A stretch of DNA of 64,000 nucleotides, taken from the NCBI GenBank assembly GCA_963383645.1, contig OY726557.1, forward strand, positions 128,492,103 through 128,556,102, in the 5' to 3' direction. The translations under genes were made by a program, and so were the position numbers. How positions within the stretch are numbered: the stretch's first letter is position 1; each line of letters starts with the position of its first letter. The notes beneath the pieces are model-generated. The model did no database searches and had not been told where the DNA came from. It was given only the letters and a program-made list of their open reading frames with translations. Below, piece after piece: positions 23,211 to 35,632 of the stretch. This stretch comes from Muscardinus avellanarius (lineage: Eukaryota > Chordata > Mammalia > Rodentia > Gliridae).

Positions 23211-24054
23211 ATAATGTAGTGATTCTGTCTTAAAACAAGGTCCCATTTGCCATACAATTAAAGGACCAAAACTCCCAAGTGTTGACAGAAAAACCTGGAA
23301 AGAACTATATACACTTCACCACTATGATCTTAGCCACACACTGCTGGGAAAAATAAATAAACCACTTTTTTGCATATACTCAAAATCTCTTTATTCTATT
23401 TTTTCTAAATATTTTCTGTTCTTTCCCTTATATCTTCATGAATCCCAAGTTTAAAAACAGTGGGCATTAAAGCTGAACTCTTAGACTCTCCTCCCTAGCT
23501 GCACATACCCGGTATTATGTTTTGCCAAACATATCAATTCATTTTGTCTTGACAAGACAGAAATTGTATTTTACATAACATAAGTCCTAAGCATATACCT
23601 ACAGCAAAGTACAGAAGTGCTTTCTCAAACAATTGTTTTTTGAAGTGGAGAAAAGAGGATACTTGTCGTGAGCCTGGACATTGCTATATCCACAGGCGGC
23701 AGCTCTATCTGAGGACCTTACCAGCCATCAGCCACTGTGCCTGCAGGTGCCCTTCCAGTCCACCTGGGAGGAAGCACTTAGGGTGCAGGATGTGAAGATC
23801 TTACCCAGAAAGAAGAGGAAATTTCCTGCTCTCTCTGCAAATGTTGTATCTAAAGATAAATTGCAAAAACTAAAATCATCATCACATGTTGTTTGTAATC
23901 AATGTCTTTATTTTGCCTGGGATATGTAACCATCTACTTTGCATTAGGATTCAGTAAGGGATAGATTAAAAATCTCAACCAGAAACACACGAATTCTCTT
24001 CTAGATATGAAGTCATAGAATGAAAGCTGTAAAGACAATAGGTAGGACTCTGAA
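23211..24054. other. unrecognised non-coding sequence
   Basis: No gene or repeat recognised. An 82-codon plus-strand frame (23681-23929) has no known motif. Confidence 0.45.
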
Positions 24055-24515
24055 TTCGTATCCTAAGGTTGCCCTGACAAGAGACCATAAACTAAGTGCT
24101 TAAATTATAGACAGATATTATCTTTACAGTTGCATGGGGTGCAAGTCTACAATCAAGGCATTGGCTGCACTGGTTCCTCTTGAGTATCCTGAGGGAGAAT
24201 CTCTTCCACATATCTTTTGTTGGTTTACTGGCAAGATTGGAGTTGCTTAGCTAAAAAATGCACCACCCCCATCTTTGCATTCATCTTCCCATTGCATCCT
24301 CCTTCTGTGCTTCTCTGGTTCTGGGTCCAAACTCTGTCTTCTTATAAAAATGCAAGTCAGTTGGAATATTTTCTGTCCTATGATCTTATTTGAACATGCT
24401 TACATTTTGCAAAACTTCTATCTCCAAATAAGGCAAATTCTGAGGAACAGGAAGGGTTAGTTCTTCAGGATATTTTTGGGAGTGGTCAAAATTCAACCTA
24501 TGAAGATCTAAGCCT
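24055..24515 (-). mobile_element. MLT1-type MaLR LTR, antisense
   Basis: Antisense MLT1 landmarks in order: 'aaggttgccctgacaagaga', 'cataaactaagtgcttaaat', 'tggggtgcaagtctacaatc', 'atctccaaataaggcaaatt', 'tcaaaattcaacctatgaag'. No coding content. Confidence 0.75.
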
Positions 24516-25014
24516 AGGATGTAGCAGGCACACAATCATTTGTTCTTGGAGAAAAGAAAATTAACTGACTAATTTCTCTTTATTGAGAAAAAGCATTTCC
24601 CCCAGTGACTTTAATATTATAAGGTATATGTAGTTTTATCACTATATGCATATATAGTTTTATTTCTTTGAGCCATATGGGCAACATTCTAATCATATCA
24701 TTATCCCAGGTAAACAGACTGTTACTGCTTGAAACAGAAGTTTAGAAAGGAAAGGGTCATCAATAAAGGGATGAAGTTCTACACACTTGCAGAGTTGAAG
24801 GGCGGTGGGCAGGGTTTGTCCAGGAAAAACATACTGAGAAGGTGAAAGGGTAAACAGATGGTCAAAGTCTTTAGTGTTTGTTCCTAAAAGGCTACATGGA
24901 CCTGGAAGTCAAAGCTACAGTTTGAGTGTATGGTGTCTACATAACTGGGTCACCATCTGGAGGGGTCATTGGCTATAGCTCGAGGGAGTTTCTGAGCTTT
25001 TGCTTCTTAATAAT
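24516..25014. other. unrecognised non-coding sequence
   Basis: No supported feature. Confidence 0.5.
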
Positions 25015-25215
25015 AGCTGCCATACACTGGACTCTAGCTGTCTATCAGGTTCCATGCTGAGCAATACCTTGTGTTATTACACCCTATACTCCCTCACAAA
25101 GCTATGTTGGGAGTAGATGAAAAGATAAGACTCTGGAACACAACCTATCTTTCCAGCTCTAATTAGTGCTGTAACCAGAGCTTGAGCCTACTCATTTGAT
25201 GAAGCTCAAAGTTTT
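25015..25215 (-). mobile_element. MIR SINE, antisense
   Basis: Antisense MIR order: 'tatcaggttccatgctgagc', 'tgttattacaccctatactc', 'ccagctctaattagtgctg', 'accagagcttgagcc'. Confidence 0.65.
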
Positions 25216-25872
25216 AGTGTTTGGCCACACTATTCTTGGAGCCAGGCCTTGCTCTTTCTCCTCTGCCAAGTCTCCTGTGGATCAGTCTGGGTAGGAGGAG
25301 TGCGCCACTAGACTGCAGTCAATCGACACTGTTCTGCAGGCAGAAACAGTGCACCCTGAGCATATCAGTGCCCTGAGAGCTGAGTGCTGCTGCAAGCCTG
25401 TGCCCATTGCTCCTGTGATGGGACCCAGAGCGAGGTGGCCCAGAAGGCACCAGTGGGGACATGAGAATTCTTGTCTTAGAGGAAAACATTTTAAGTCTTC
25501 TTCTATCCCACTGCCTCTACTCCCAATACACTTTAAAGTTTAGATGCCATTCTCTCCCCTGTATATCCTGTGGGAACCTTGAAGAGGATGGCTTGTTTTT
25601 AGTTGACTTCCTCCTTTGCTTTTGCTCCCAAGTCTCTCACACCACCTCCCCATTCCACCTGCCTCCCCCTCTTTTTCCTGCTATAGAATACCAGGCTGCC
25701 AGGCTTCATTTGACTGTGTGTTACTGTAGTAGAAGGACCATTGGTTATGTAAGTGTAGTTCAGGGAATAAGATTTGTTAGTTAATTTCTGCTTTCTGCAA
25801 CTGGCTTGGTGATGAAACTTTCAGCAATTTTCAAAAAGCTTAAGGGGAATGTGCACATATAGTAGCGTCTGG
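25216..25872. other. unrecognised, moderately GC-rich sequence
   Basis: A plus-strand frame of 107 codons (25461-25784) lacks any recognisable domain and has no convincing splice context. No repeat recognised. Confidence 0.4.
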
Positions 25873-25985
25873 GTATGTGTGCATGCACATCTGTGTGTGT
25901 GTGCATGTGTGTGTGCATATTCATGTGTGTGCGTGCATATGCATGCACATGTGTGCACATGTGTGCGCGTGCTTATATATATGTG
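25873..25985. repeat. degenerate (TG)n/(CATG)n tract
   Basis: Alternating TG, CATG and TGCG words over 113 bp, with several short palindromes (TGCATGCA, GCATATGC). Confidence 0.9.
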
Positions 25986-26738
25986 GTGCATTTAAAATCT
26001 ACAGCTCAATTCATGGAGATAAATTCTACTCTATTATTATTTTCTAGATCAGGCCACCAGCATTATAACAACCTGACCTGAAAGCCAGTACTGACATTAT
26101 TATAGGCAAAAATAAGCATACCTACAAGCAAGATCCTCTTTATAACTTTTTCTGTGATGTCCCTATAGCTTTTGAAGTTGTTGTAAATGTTAAGAAGGTA
26201 ACTGTATTCTCTAACCACAAGTCACTTGGGTCTACAGAAAAGACTGGGGAGGGTAGTTTAGCCCCATTTATAACATGATTGACATGGCTTTAGTCTAGTT
26301 AGGAGACTTGCTCACCCTTCTCTGAAATAAGCAACCTTAGGGAAAGAAGAACAACTCTGGACTACATTGTTTACAAGACCCTGTTGAGGATGTGAACTGG
26401 AGAATACTGCTCCAGGCATTTGAAATATCTCAGTGTGTTGGGTTTAAAATTCAAAAGTCCTAATTCAAGAGTTTTATGTTAGATATTTTTACCCTAAGAC
26501 TACTGCCCATCTACCATGACTGACAAAATATAGCCAAGCTTTTTATTTTTTATTCCATTTTAATGAAACATATATTCAGGGAATGTTCCTACCAGAAATG
26601 TATAGCCAAATAAGTTTTTATATATTGAACACACAGACCAAGAACTCAAAACATCATCCATGCTCATACCCTTTCATTTTCCTGCCCATTTTCTTTTTTC
26701 CCCTCTGTCCCTTAGTATGCTAAGAATAATCTTTAAAC
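25986..26738. other. unrecognised non-coding sequence
   Basis: No supported feature. Confidence 0.5.
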
Positions 26739-26750
26739 AAGATTATTTGT

Positions 26751-26950
26751 GCCAGGTATGGCAGTGCACACCTGTAATCTTAGCACTTGAGAGACTGAGA
26801 CAAAAGGATCTAAGGTTTGAGGTCAGCCTCAGAAATTTAGCAAGACCCTCCGCAACTTAGTGATTTCCAGTTTCAAAATAAAAATACACAGGGCTGAGCA
26901 AAAATATAGCTTGGAGGTAGAATGCTCCTGGGTTCAATCACCAGAACCAA
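26751..26950 (+). mobile_element. B1-dID-type SINE, diverged
   Basis: 'tgccaggtatggcagtgcac' starts the left arm and 'gaatgctcctgggttcaatc' lies in the right arm. An imperfect flanking repeat (AGATTATTTGT versus AAGTAATTGTTTGT) is likely the old target duplication. Confidence 0.85.
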
Positions 26951-26960
26951 AAGTAATTGT

Positions 26961-28336
26961 TTGTTCCTGCCCACCTTTATTTACTTGTACACACATTTCA
27001 TCATGGCAGATGAGGAGACACAGGAAAGATATCATACACTTCCACTTGAAGCTTGGCTAAGTGGAGATGTTTCCCCATGAGAGATATGACCTGTGAGAGT
27101 CGTGATCCGGGTGCCTGTACCAATGAGCCACATCTAAATGTGTATCTCATGGAATTCCAGTGGAATTAGCCTACAGAGTTCTTGGGAAGTGACTCACTTT
27201 CTTCCTACTTTTAAATTGAGATTAGACAAGCATTTGAAGTGGTGACTATGAACACACAAAGTCGGTCTCAGCAGTTGATTTCTTAATTGGGGAAAGAGAC
27301 TTTTTTTTTTCAGAGTGATGACACCCACAATTTCTATTCTGTGGCTTCCTATGATTTAATATATGTAGTTTCCTAATATTAGAGACAATTTTCTCTCTGG
27401 ATATTATTCCAGCCAGAAACTTAAAAGTGCTCCGTGTGTTTAGATAATGTCACTCTGTGTTCATGTCTCAGGCAGCTGGTAAAGGTGAATGTATGCTGTG
27501 TCTTCTTTAAGAAGGCAGTTACAGTGGTTATATCTTTTAATTATAAATATTTTAACGTATTTGCCATTTATCATATTTGATAATTTATATATATTAAATT
27601 TATAAATAAATTTTACTTTGTAATTTTGCTTGCAACAGTTTACATGGAGAAATAATATTTTCAAAATATTTCTTGGTTAAAGGTGGGATCAATAAAACAT
27701 GCATGGTTATAAAAAGTTTATTGCTTTTAGAGTAAAGTATTTTCTCTAAATTCCCTCTGCTACACTAGGGAAATCCGCATCTGTCAGGGACAGTGACATG
27801 TGTGGAAGGCATTTCTATCCCGGCTCTGCAAAAACATGCAGGACTAGCTTTGTGCCATTAGCAAACAAGAGCAGAAAGTTATCCTTGAGTAGGTACTAGA
27901 TTCAAGATGAATTTAAGAACTAATTTGTACACATACTAGATAAATGAACCTGTCAAATCACCTACTGCCTAAAGTCTCAGCTTTATCCCTTCCACACTAG
28001 CATAAGGACACGTAGAGATCTGAGAGTCCCTTGTCACAGTGAAGTGCTGTACAAGAATCAGTTACCATGGCTCTCCTCATGTTGCCTGGAGGCCAAGAGA
28101 AGGACACATTTTTGAGTCACTGTTTTGCCTCGAGAAATCTGTTGGTTTACTACACAAGGAGATGTCGTGCCTTTCTGGAATTATAAGCAGTTTTGTAAAT
28201 AAGATCATCGCTAACCCATCATGTGTACTATGGGGACTCTGCTCCACTTTGTCATAATGTTTATCCACTGATCTGTATGACAATAGCTATTTGCTGGCTC
28301 ATGGCTGGGGCTAGGGATGCTTTGTTTATGGTAGTG

Positions 28337-28338
<2 letters not shown>
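26961..28338. other. unrecognised non-coding sequence
   Basis: AT-rich; no gene, RNA or repeat family recognised over about 1.4 kb. Confidence 0.45.

Positions 28339-28386
<48 letters not shown>
28339..28386. repeat. (AC)n microsatellite
   Basis: About 24 AC units without an adjacent SINE. Confidence 0.98.
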
Positions 28387-28387
<1 letters not shown>

Positions 28388-28764
28388 AAACACACTATCG
28401 GGCCATGTAGGGATCAAATCATGGGCAACAGACTCAGGACCACAGACTTAAAAGTAACTGAATGCAACAGACATTCGGAAACAAGTACTTCAACTCTGAG
28501 ATGTACAAGGAGAACACTCTAGCTGAATATGCAAGTAGCTGTTCTTAACTGCACAAGAAGCAGAATACCTATTGCAAAGATGTTTTACAGGGTGAAGGAA
28601 AAAGATCACAGTTTTCACAAGCATACACCGAACTCGAGTGTCGCCATCAACTCTTTCTTCCTGAAATCTGTCACTCTGATTCTCAGCTGATGTGAATTGC
28701 CTACAGGGAGATGGCTTAGCCTTGTTGTTAACAGCACATGTTTTACAATTAGTCATCCTGACTG

Positions 28765-28955
28765 CTATTTTCTAGCCTTGTGATCTAGATCTGCTAAATC
28801 ACTCCCTTTGTGTACCAATTTGCTCCTCTGTGAGATGTGTGGAATAACACCTGCCCAAGAGTGTGTGGTAAAGATTCAATGAGATAATTCATATTAAGAG
28901 CTGGTACCGTGTCTACTGCATGGTAGACACACTAGGTGCTCATTGAATCGATGCC
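28765..28955 (+). mobile_element. MIR SINE
   Basis: Sense MIR order: 'gatctgctaaatcactccct', 'gctcctctgtgagatgtgtg', 'ggtaaagattcaatgagata', 'tagacacactaggtgctcat'. Confidence 0.75.
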
Positions 28956-29344
28956 GTTATTCTTAGAGTTGTGTTCACGAATGGAAACGCACAGGATTCA
29001 ATGAATTTCTTTACATTATCCAGCACTAACATTTCTTCTGTTCTAGCAACACTGCTTCTGCAGACGTGCTCTTTATATTCTAAATCATGGGGGAAAAAAT
29101 TCCACATGATCCAAATTATTTCATGCCGTTAAAGCACTTATGTTCTAAATGATGGGCAATCAAATCTCACGCTTCATAGACTAGGTAGATCATTAAAAAG
29201 CCTCCATTCTTCCTGAATGTGGGGGCTCCATAGCAGATGGTGCTGTCAGTGATAGAGTGCCCTTCCTACAATGAGCAAAGGATGGCTTAATAGTGCCTTA
29301 CCTTTGCAAAGCAATTTCTGCATTAGTGAAGGATGTGTGAAGCC
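28956..29344. other. unrecognised non-coding sequence
   Basis: No supported feature. Confidence 0.5.
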
Positions 29345-29545
29345 AACGTATGCGGGTTAGAATTCCAGCTCCCTCATCTGCTTGCTGTTAACCTTGGGTA
29401 AGTCGTTACAGCTCTTATTCTTAGCTTCCCCAGGAGGAGATGAAGACAGTAGAACTATTTACCTGAACTTGTACGTTTTCAATAAGATCTTGAGAAGATG
29501 CGTATAAACCTCTGAGCCATGCCTGGCTCGTCGTTTTATTACTAA
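29345..29545 (+). mobile_element. MIR SINE
   Basis: Sense MIR words: 'gggttagaattccagctcc', 'aaccttgggtaagtcgttac', 'gaagacagtagaactattta', 'gagccatgcctggctcg'. Confidence 0.65.
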
Positions 29546-29984
29546 TTTTATTATCAGTGATAATATTATGTATACATGAGTCTATTAATTTTGCCCTTTC
29601 ATAGCATGAAAGATTATTGGGCCTGATATTTCACATCAAAAGAGGACAATAACCTCTCTGTCACTCTTAAGAAAACTCTAGCACAACTCTCATTCAAATC
29701 TTAGAGCATCATTAAAAACTATGAAGAAAACAGTGAAGCTCTGTGACATCTGCAGAGAAGCATGGCTCCAATCCCTGGCATAATTTGGCTTTCATTTATT
29801 TAGTAAATAATTGAGTCATGGCTACAGATACCCTTTGGAGGTTTCACCTGATTTTGTGTTCTCATCTTTGATCCTGGAATGTTTTTGCTGAGGAAGTTGC
29901 TTCTAGCCCCTCTGAGCTGAGAGAGCAAAGAAGTATCTGTGTGAATACTAAACTTTGTTTATACAGACACACCTGTGACTGTCT
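29546..29984. other. unrecognised non-coding sequence
   Basis: No supported feature. Confidence 0.5.
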
Positions 29985-30395
29985 GTATTAGTCAGATTCT
30001 TATCATTGTAGCAAAATACCTGAGAGGAACAACTAATCATAAGGAGAAGCTTATTTGGGCATGTGGCTACAGAAGTTTCAGTCCATGGTCAGTTGGCTCC
30101 ATTACCTTTGGGCCTGTGTCTAGGCAGAGCTCATGGTAATGGAGCAAGCAGTACAGATGCTGCTCTCCTTGTGGTGGACAGGAAGCAAAGAGAAAGAAAA
30201 AGTCTAGGGTTCCAATATCCCCTTCAAAGGCACATCTCCAGTGACCTACCTTCCTTTCGCTAGGCCCCTCCTCCTAAGAGTCCCACCAGCTCCCAGGAGC
30301 ATCACCCTGGGAACCAAGCCTTCAACACATGGGCCTTTGAGGGCTGTTCCAGGTCTACACTATAGTGCCACCTGTATCTGTATGAAGCAAACAAC
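29985..30395 (-). mobile_element. ORR1/MST-like MaLR LTR, antisense
   Basis: Same antisense landmarks as the LTR at 14334: 'gtagcaaaatacctgagagg', 'tttcagtccatggtcagttg', 'gaagcaaagagaaag', 'accaagccttcaacacatgg'. Two open frames cross it by chance. Confidence 0.75.
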
Positions 30396-30960
30396 ACAAA
30401 TTCACAATGATGTCTCTACGTCTAATGCATCAATTCATGCATCGCTCTAGCTGCTATCCTTGCTGGTATGTAATCACTCACTTCAACAGTATGTAACCTG
30501 GCTTCCACCATCTGCCACCAGTTTAACAGTTCAATTCAGATATACACATATAGCCATGTCAGAATGGTTAACCTAACCTACTGTCCTGTTCTAGTGACTT
30601 TATCAAGTAGAATGGTTGACTTACATGTTATTGTCTTTGGTCTTACAGGCACTATTCACTTGTGGCCACACAGACAAGCACCTTTCCCGCTCACCTTCCT
30701 CAGTGAACTGCTCTGTATATTTGTAATACAATAAGACTTTTTTGTTTGTCAAATTTGGCATTCCATCCTGAGACCCTCTGACTTTGTAAATGAATTTTTT
30801 AAATTTGCACGTATTAAGGAGGGAACCTTGTGCTGTAAAGGCCTACCTATGGGTGTCAACAAGTGCATAGTGCCTTTATAGCCATCTCAAAACCATACAC
30901 AATAGTTTCTAACAATAATACCCTGCGTTTCATCTTATCAGCTCTGCACTTTCTCTCCAG
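30396..30960. other. unrecognised non-coding sequence
   Basis: No supported feature. Confidence 0.5.
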
Positions 30961-31660
30961 CACCCATTGATATTCTTTTTTTATATATTTTTACAGTTTT
31001 ATTTTAATTTTGCCTTTTCTACAGTGTCAGATAACTGGATTCATACAATAGGCTGCCGTTTTTCACACTGGCTTCTTTCACACAGAAATAGGCATTTAAC
31101 ATTCATCTATGTCTTTTCACAGCCAGTCAGTTCATTTCTTTTTATCACTGGATAACAATATCCTATTGTGTAGATATACCACAGTTTGTTTATTCACTTG
31201 CCTATTGAAAGGTATCTTGCTTGCTTCGATTTTTGAAGATTATGAGTAAAGCTGCTATAAACATTCATGTGCAGATTTTGTGTGTATATAAGTTTCAAAT
31301 CAGTTGTGTAAATACCTAGAAGTATAGTGACTGGATGCACTGACAAGACTGCTTATCATTGTAAAAAAAAAAAAAAGAAGAAAGAAAAGAAACTGCTGCA
31401 CAAAACCTGAATGTGGCTACATTTGCATTCTAATCTTTAGTAAATGAGAATTCTTATTTCTCTCTTTCTTGCCATCAATTGGTATTGTCATTCTGTTCTT
31501 GGATTTTAGACATTTTAATAGGTGTGTACTGGTAGCTCATAGTTTTAATTTCAATTCCCTAATGATAAATCATGTTGAATACCTTTTTGTAGAATTATTA
31601 GCAATCTTTATATTTTCTTTATTGGTCAGATCTTCCCAAATTCTTAAAATTAATTTTTTT

Positions 31661-31828
31661 GCTGGGCGTGTAATCCTTGCTCTTGGGAGGCGGAGACAGG
31701 AAGATCACGCAGGTTCAAAGCCAGCCTTGAAGGCTTAAGAGACCCTGTTTCCAAATAAAAAAATATAAAATAGGTCTGGGAGTGTAGCCCTAAGGTAGAA
31801 GGGCTTCCAGGAACCCCAGTACCACCAA
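31661..31828 (+). mobile_element. B1-dID-type SINE, short-arm form, 5' damaged
   Basis: The first bases are shortened ('gctgggcgtgtaatccttgc', missing the usual GTGGCGCA stretch). The right arm is the derived type. It is inserted in the ancient L1. Confidence 0.9.
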
Positions 31829-31964
31829 AAAAATATATTTTTTAATTTCAAGTCTTAAGAGTTATTTGTATATTTTGAATCCACATTTCAAAAGTTTTGC
31901 AAATATCCTCCAATTTGTGGCTTTCTTTCTATTGTGTTAATAGGTTTTTTTTTTTGCAGAGTAG

Positions 31965-32632
31965 ATTTTTTAACCATTTCATTATAATCATTATCACATA
32001 ATAGTTGTACAAAATAATGTTTCCTTGTTAAATTTTGTTCTTTTTTTTTTCTTTTTGGTGGTACTGGGGTTCCTGGAAGCCCTTCTACCTCTGGGCTACA
32101 CTCACAGACCTATTTTATATTGTTTTATTTGGAAACAGGGTCTCTTAAGCCAGTGAGGCTGGCTTCGAACCTGTGCAATCCTCCTGTCTCTGCCTCCCAA
32201 GGGCGGGGATTACAAGGTGCACCACCACGCCCGGCTCCTTGTTCAATTTTAATACATGCTTTGGTCATAGACACCCTCCCTATCCTCCTGTTATTCTCCT
32301 TTCATGGCCCGTTTCTTTCAAATAGTTCCCCTTCTACCATCATATTGTCTCTTTTATTTTTAGATTCTAAATATGAGAGAAAATATACAATACTTGTCTT
32401 TTTGAGTCTGATTTGTTTCTCTTAACATGATGAACTCCAGTTACATCTATTTTCTTCTTCTTTATAACTGGCTAAAACCCTATTGTTATATTACCACATT
32501 GTTTTTATTCTTTCAATCATCGATGAACATCTAGTTATGGATAACACCATGATAACATGGGTATGCAGGTATATTGTATGCTGACTTTTTCTTTGGGGTA
32601 TATATCCAGGAGTGGTATAGCTGGATTAAACA
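31965..32632 (-). mobile_element. L1 3'-end fragment, antisense
   Basis: A second, different L1 3' end between two pieces of the older L1. Words include 'atgatgaactccagttacat', 'gggtatgcaggtatattgta' and 'ggggtatatatccaggag'. The older L1 resumes at 'agaagtttttaatttggg' (32635). A SINE sits inside. Confidence 0.65.
32041..32235 (-). mobile_element. B1-dID-type SINE, short-arm form
   Basis: Minus-strand dimer with the B-box-like word 'ggcttcgaacc' (GGTTCGAAGCC on the minus strand). The flanking repeat TCCTTGTTAAATTTT at 32022-32036 against TCCTTGTTCAATTTT at 32236-32250 shows one mismatch. Confidence 0.93.
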
Positions 32633-32716
32633 ACAGAAGTTTTTAATTTGGGTAAAATACAACTTACCAGTTTTATTCTTTCATGGATGAGTTTGAAATT
32701 GTCACTTGGGTATGCT

Positions 32717-33409
32717 AGGAGCAGCAGATCCTGCTCTTTGTGGGGAAGCTGTGGACCTCCACTCTTAGTGGGGAGATAAAATCCATGGCTACTAAGTACT
32801 CAGGCTCCCAACCTCTGCAAAAGACACGTACTGTTTTCTTTTATTAGAGGAGAGACCAGATGGCAGAGGCGGCAGCCAGTATTTGGGAGAGGAAGACAGA
32901 TCCGATCCAATCCACCTTGAATTTTTGAAGAAATCTCCTCGAAAGTAGACTGCTTCTGCTGCAAGTGCTCAGGAACTCTGGACAATATACTATGTAAGAA
33001 AAATGTTCAGGAGAGAACCAAGATAGCGGTGGTGGCCAGTATTTGGGAGAGGCAGACAGATCCAATCCAATCTACTCTGAACTTTTGAAGAAATCTCCCT
33101 AATAGTAGACTGATTCTGCCCCACATGCTCAGGAACTCTGGACAACATACTATGTAAGAAAATGTTCAAGGGAGCCCCACATAGCCGGGTCAGCTGGCGT
33201 GCTGTGCATCACGGGAGACAATGGCACTCATGGCCACAGCTCTCCTCTGCACAGCACCAGGGTGCGCTGGGAGCATCAGAACCCACTCTCCATGGTGAAG
33301 CTGTGGACCTCTGCCTTCGGAGAGGAGACAAAATTTATTGCTGCTAGGTATTCAGGTATTCAGGCTCCCAGCTATTACAAAAGACATGTACTGTCTTCTC
33401 CTAGTAAAT

Positions 33410-33410
<1 letters not shown>
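32717..33410 (+). repeat. tandem L1 5'UTR-like modules
   Basis: A module with 'gaagctgtggacctc' occurs at 32745 and 33297 (552 bp apart). A 161-bp module with 'gccagtatttgggagagg' and 'gctcaggaactctggacaa' occurs twice back to back, starting 32851 and 33012. A linking segment 33168-33270 is seen once. This layout is like rodent L1 promoters built of tandem monomers. Confidence 0.8.

Positions 33411-33486
<76 letters not shown>
33411..33486. repeat. (CA)n(TA)n microsatellite
   Basis: About 14 CA units then about 22 TA units between the 5'UTR modules and the VNTR units of the L1 derivative. Confidence 0.97.
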
Positions 33487-33487
<1 letters not shown>

Positions 33488-33545
33488 ATGAAAAAATGGG
33501 ATCTTCTGTAGACAACCTAGACAACCTGTCCACGGTGATAAAGAC

Positions 33546-33640
33546 CAGGATCGGAGCCCGCCAAGTGGCAAGGCCAGTGCTGTGGCCTGCGAGGCAGGGA
33601 TCGGAGCATGCCGTGAGGTGAGGCTGGGACCCTGTTGCAC
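33546..33640 (+). repeat. two units of the 50-bp GC-rich monomer
   Basis: ATCGGAG words at 33550 and 33600 are 50 bp apart. Flanking words 'caaggccagtgctgtggcct' and 'gaggcaggg' match the units of the array at 19927-20516. Confidence 0.85.
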
Positions 33641-35632
33641 AGCAAAGGGCCAGTGGGTCCCTGTAATCGTGCAGTCAAGAAGGACTTGAAGATGCAGCTG
33701 TCTAACCCCATTTCTCAGCAGATCTCCAGATCCAAGTGACCTCTATTAAAAAATTGGGTGTGAGTGGATCATCTTGTCAAAGTCACTCACTATCAGGATT
33801 TCAGCAAATGGGAAATAGTGTGGAAAATAAAATAGGACTTCCAAGGAAAAGATAAACTATAATTGATCGGATGTGGAGAGGTGGAAACTCTAGTGTACTG
33901 TTGGTGGGATTGCAAATTAATGCAACGACTTTGAAAGACGACATGGGAGATCCTCAGAAGAATGAAAATGAACTTACCATATGACCCAGCAATACCAACT
34001 ATGGTATTTTGGGTAGATATACTCAAAAAAATGAAAACCAAACTACCAAACCAATGCATGAGTATCATGTTCATAGATGCACAATTCATCATTCCCAAAC
34101 TATGGAACCAGCCAAGATGTCTATCAACAGATAAGTGGATTATAAAACTATAGGGTATGTACACAATGGAATTTTACCCAGCCATAAAGGAGAACAAATT
34201 TATGGCATCTACACAAAAAAAATAAGAAATCAGATGTTTTCCCTAATATGCAAAAACTAGGGAGAAATGGGTAATAGGCGAAACTCTAGATGAAGAAGGG
34301 GCCCTACAGAGGAGCAATTAAGTTGACCTATCTGAGGTGATGGGAGGGGAAAAGATGGAAACTCCTTAAAGCACATTATGTATTTAAACAAACAGATCGA
34401 AGTCAATCACTAACTCAAGCAGGGGAAGGAGGAAGGGAGAGGGAACTGGATGGGGATTGGATAAGGGCTAATTGGGTGATGTGTGCATGTATGTCTACAC
34501 AAGTTTTTTTTTTTATTCCATTAAGATGTTTGACTACTATGCACCAATAAAAATATATTTTAAAAATTATAGTTTTAATTTTATATTTAGTTCTAAGATC
34601 TATTTTGAGTCATTTTTGTTAAAGATATGAAGTTTCTGTCTAGACTCTTGTTTATGTGCAGATAGATACTCAAATATCACAACACCAACTGAAAAAGACC
34701 ATCTTTCCTGCAATGAATTGCCTCAGTGCCTTTGACAAAGATCAGTTGAATGTATTTGTATGACTTTTGTCTGGACTCTATTCTATCCCATTATTTTACA
34801 TGACTCTTGTTTCTCTAATATCACACTTTCTTGGTAACTATAGCTTTATAGTGAGTCTTGAAATTAAGTAATATAAATGTTTCAACTTGTTTCTTCTGCA
34901 ATGTTGTGTTGACTATTCTGGATTTTGTAGCTTCCTACAAAAGTTTTAGAATCAATCTGCTGATGGCTAAAAAGTATATTTCTGGGATATTTTATTAGGA
35001 TTTTTTTTTAAGATGAAGACCAAGTTGTACAGAATTAATACCTTAACAATACTGAGTCTTCCACTCTATGAACAAAAAATATCTACATATTTATTTAGAC
35101 CCTTATTGATTATTTTCATGAGTTTTACCATTTCCTCCATATAAGTATAGTTTACTAGATTTATATCAAAATAATTTATGATTTTTCTGTTTTATTGAAA
35201 CAGGTAGTGCCCTATTTTTTATTTTATTCTTATTGTTAATTTAATGTATTTAAAAGATCAGTTGACCTTTATTTATTGAATTTGTGTTTTACAACATTAT
35301 TGTGAGTGTTTACTAATCAGATTTTTGTTCAGTTTTTGTTTCTTTCTTTGTTTTTATCAGTATCTGTGGTACTTTTTACCTAGGCAATCATATCATCTGT
35401 GAGTAAAGACAGTTTTATTTTTTTCTTTCCAATTTGCATATCTTGTATTTCCTTTTCATAGTATAGCTCTAGCTGGGGCTTCCAGTATAATGATGGTGAT
35501 AAATGGGGATAGTGGATATTTTTGCTTTGGTCCTAGTTTGAGGAGGAAAGTGTTGTATTGACGTGATAATGTGATTTTTCTTTTATAGTCAGTTGATGTA
35601 GTTGAATATATTGGCTTTCAAATGTGGAACCA

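Larger units (their letters stand above)
32712..34562 (+). mobile_element. internally deleted L1 with tandem 5'UTR monomers
   Basis: Order along the plus strand: 5'UTR-like tandem modules (32717-33410), a CA/TA array, two 50-bp VNTR units (33550 and 33600), about 200 bp of linker, then an abrupt switch near 33862 to the ORF2 3' end ('ggatgtggagaggtggaaac') and the L1 3'UTR ending 'gcaccaataaaaatat'. ORF1 and most of ORF2 are missing. It interrupts the ancient L1. No flanking duplication is evident. Confidence 0.75.
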
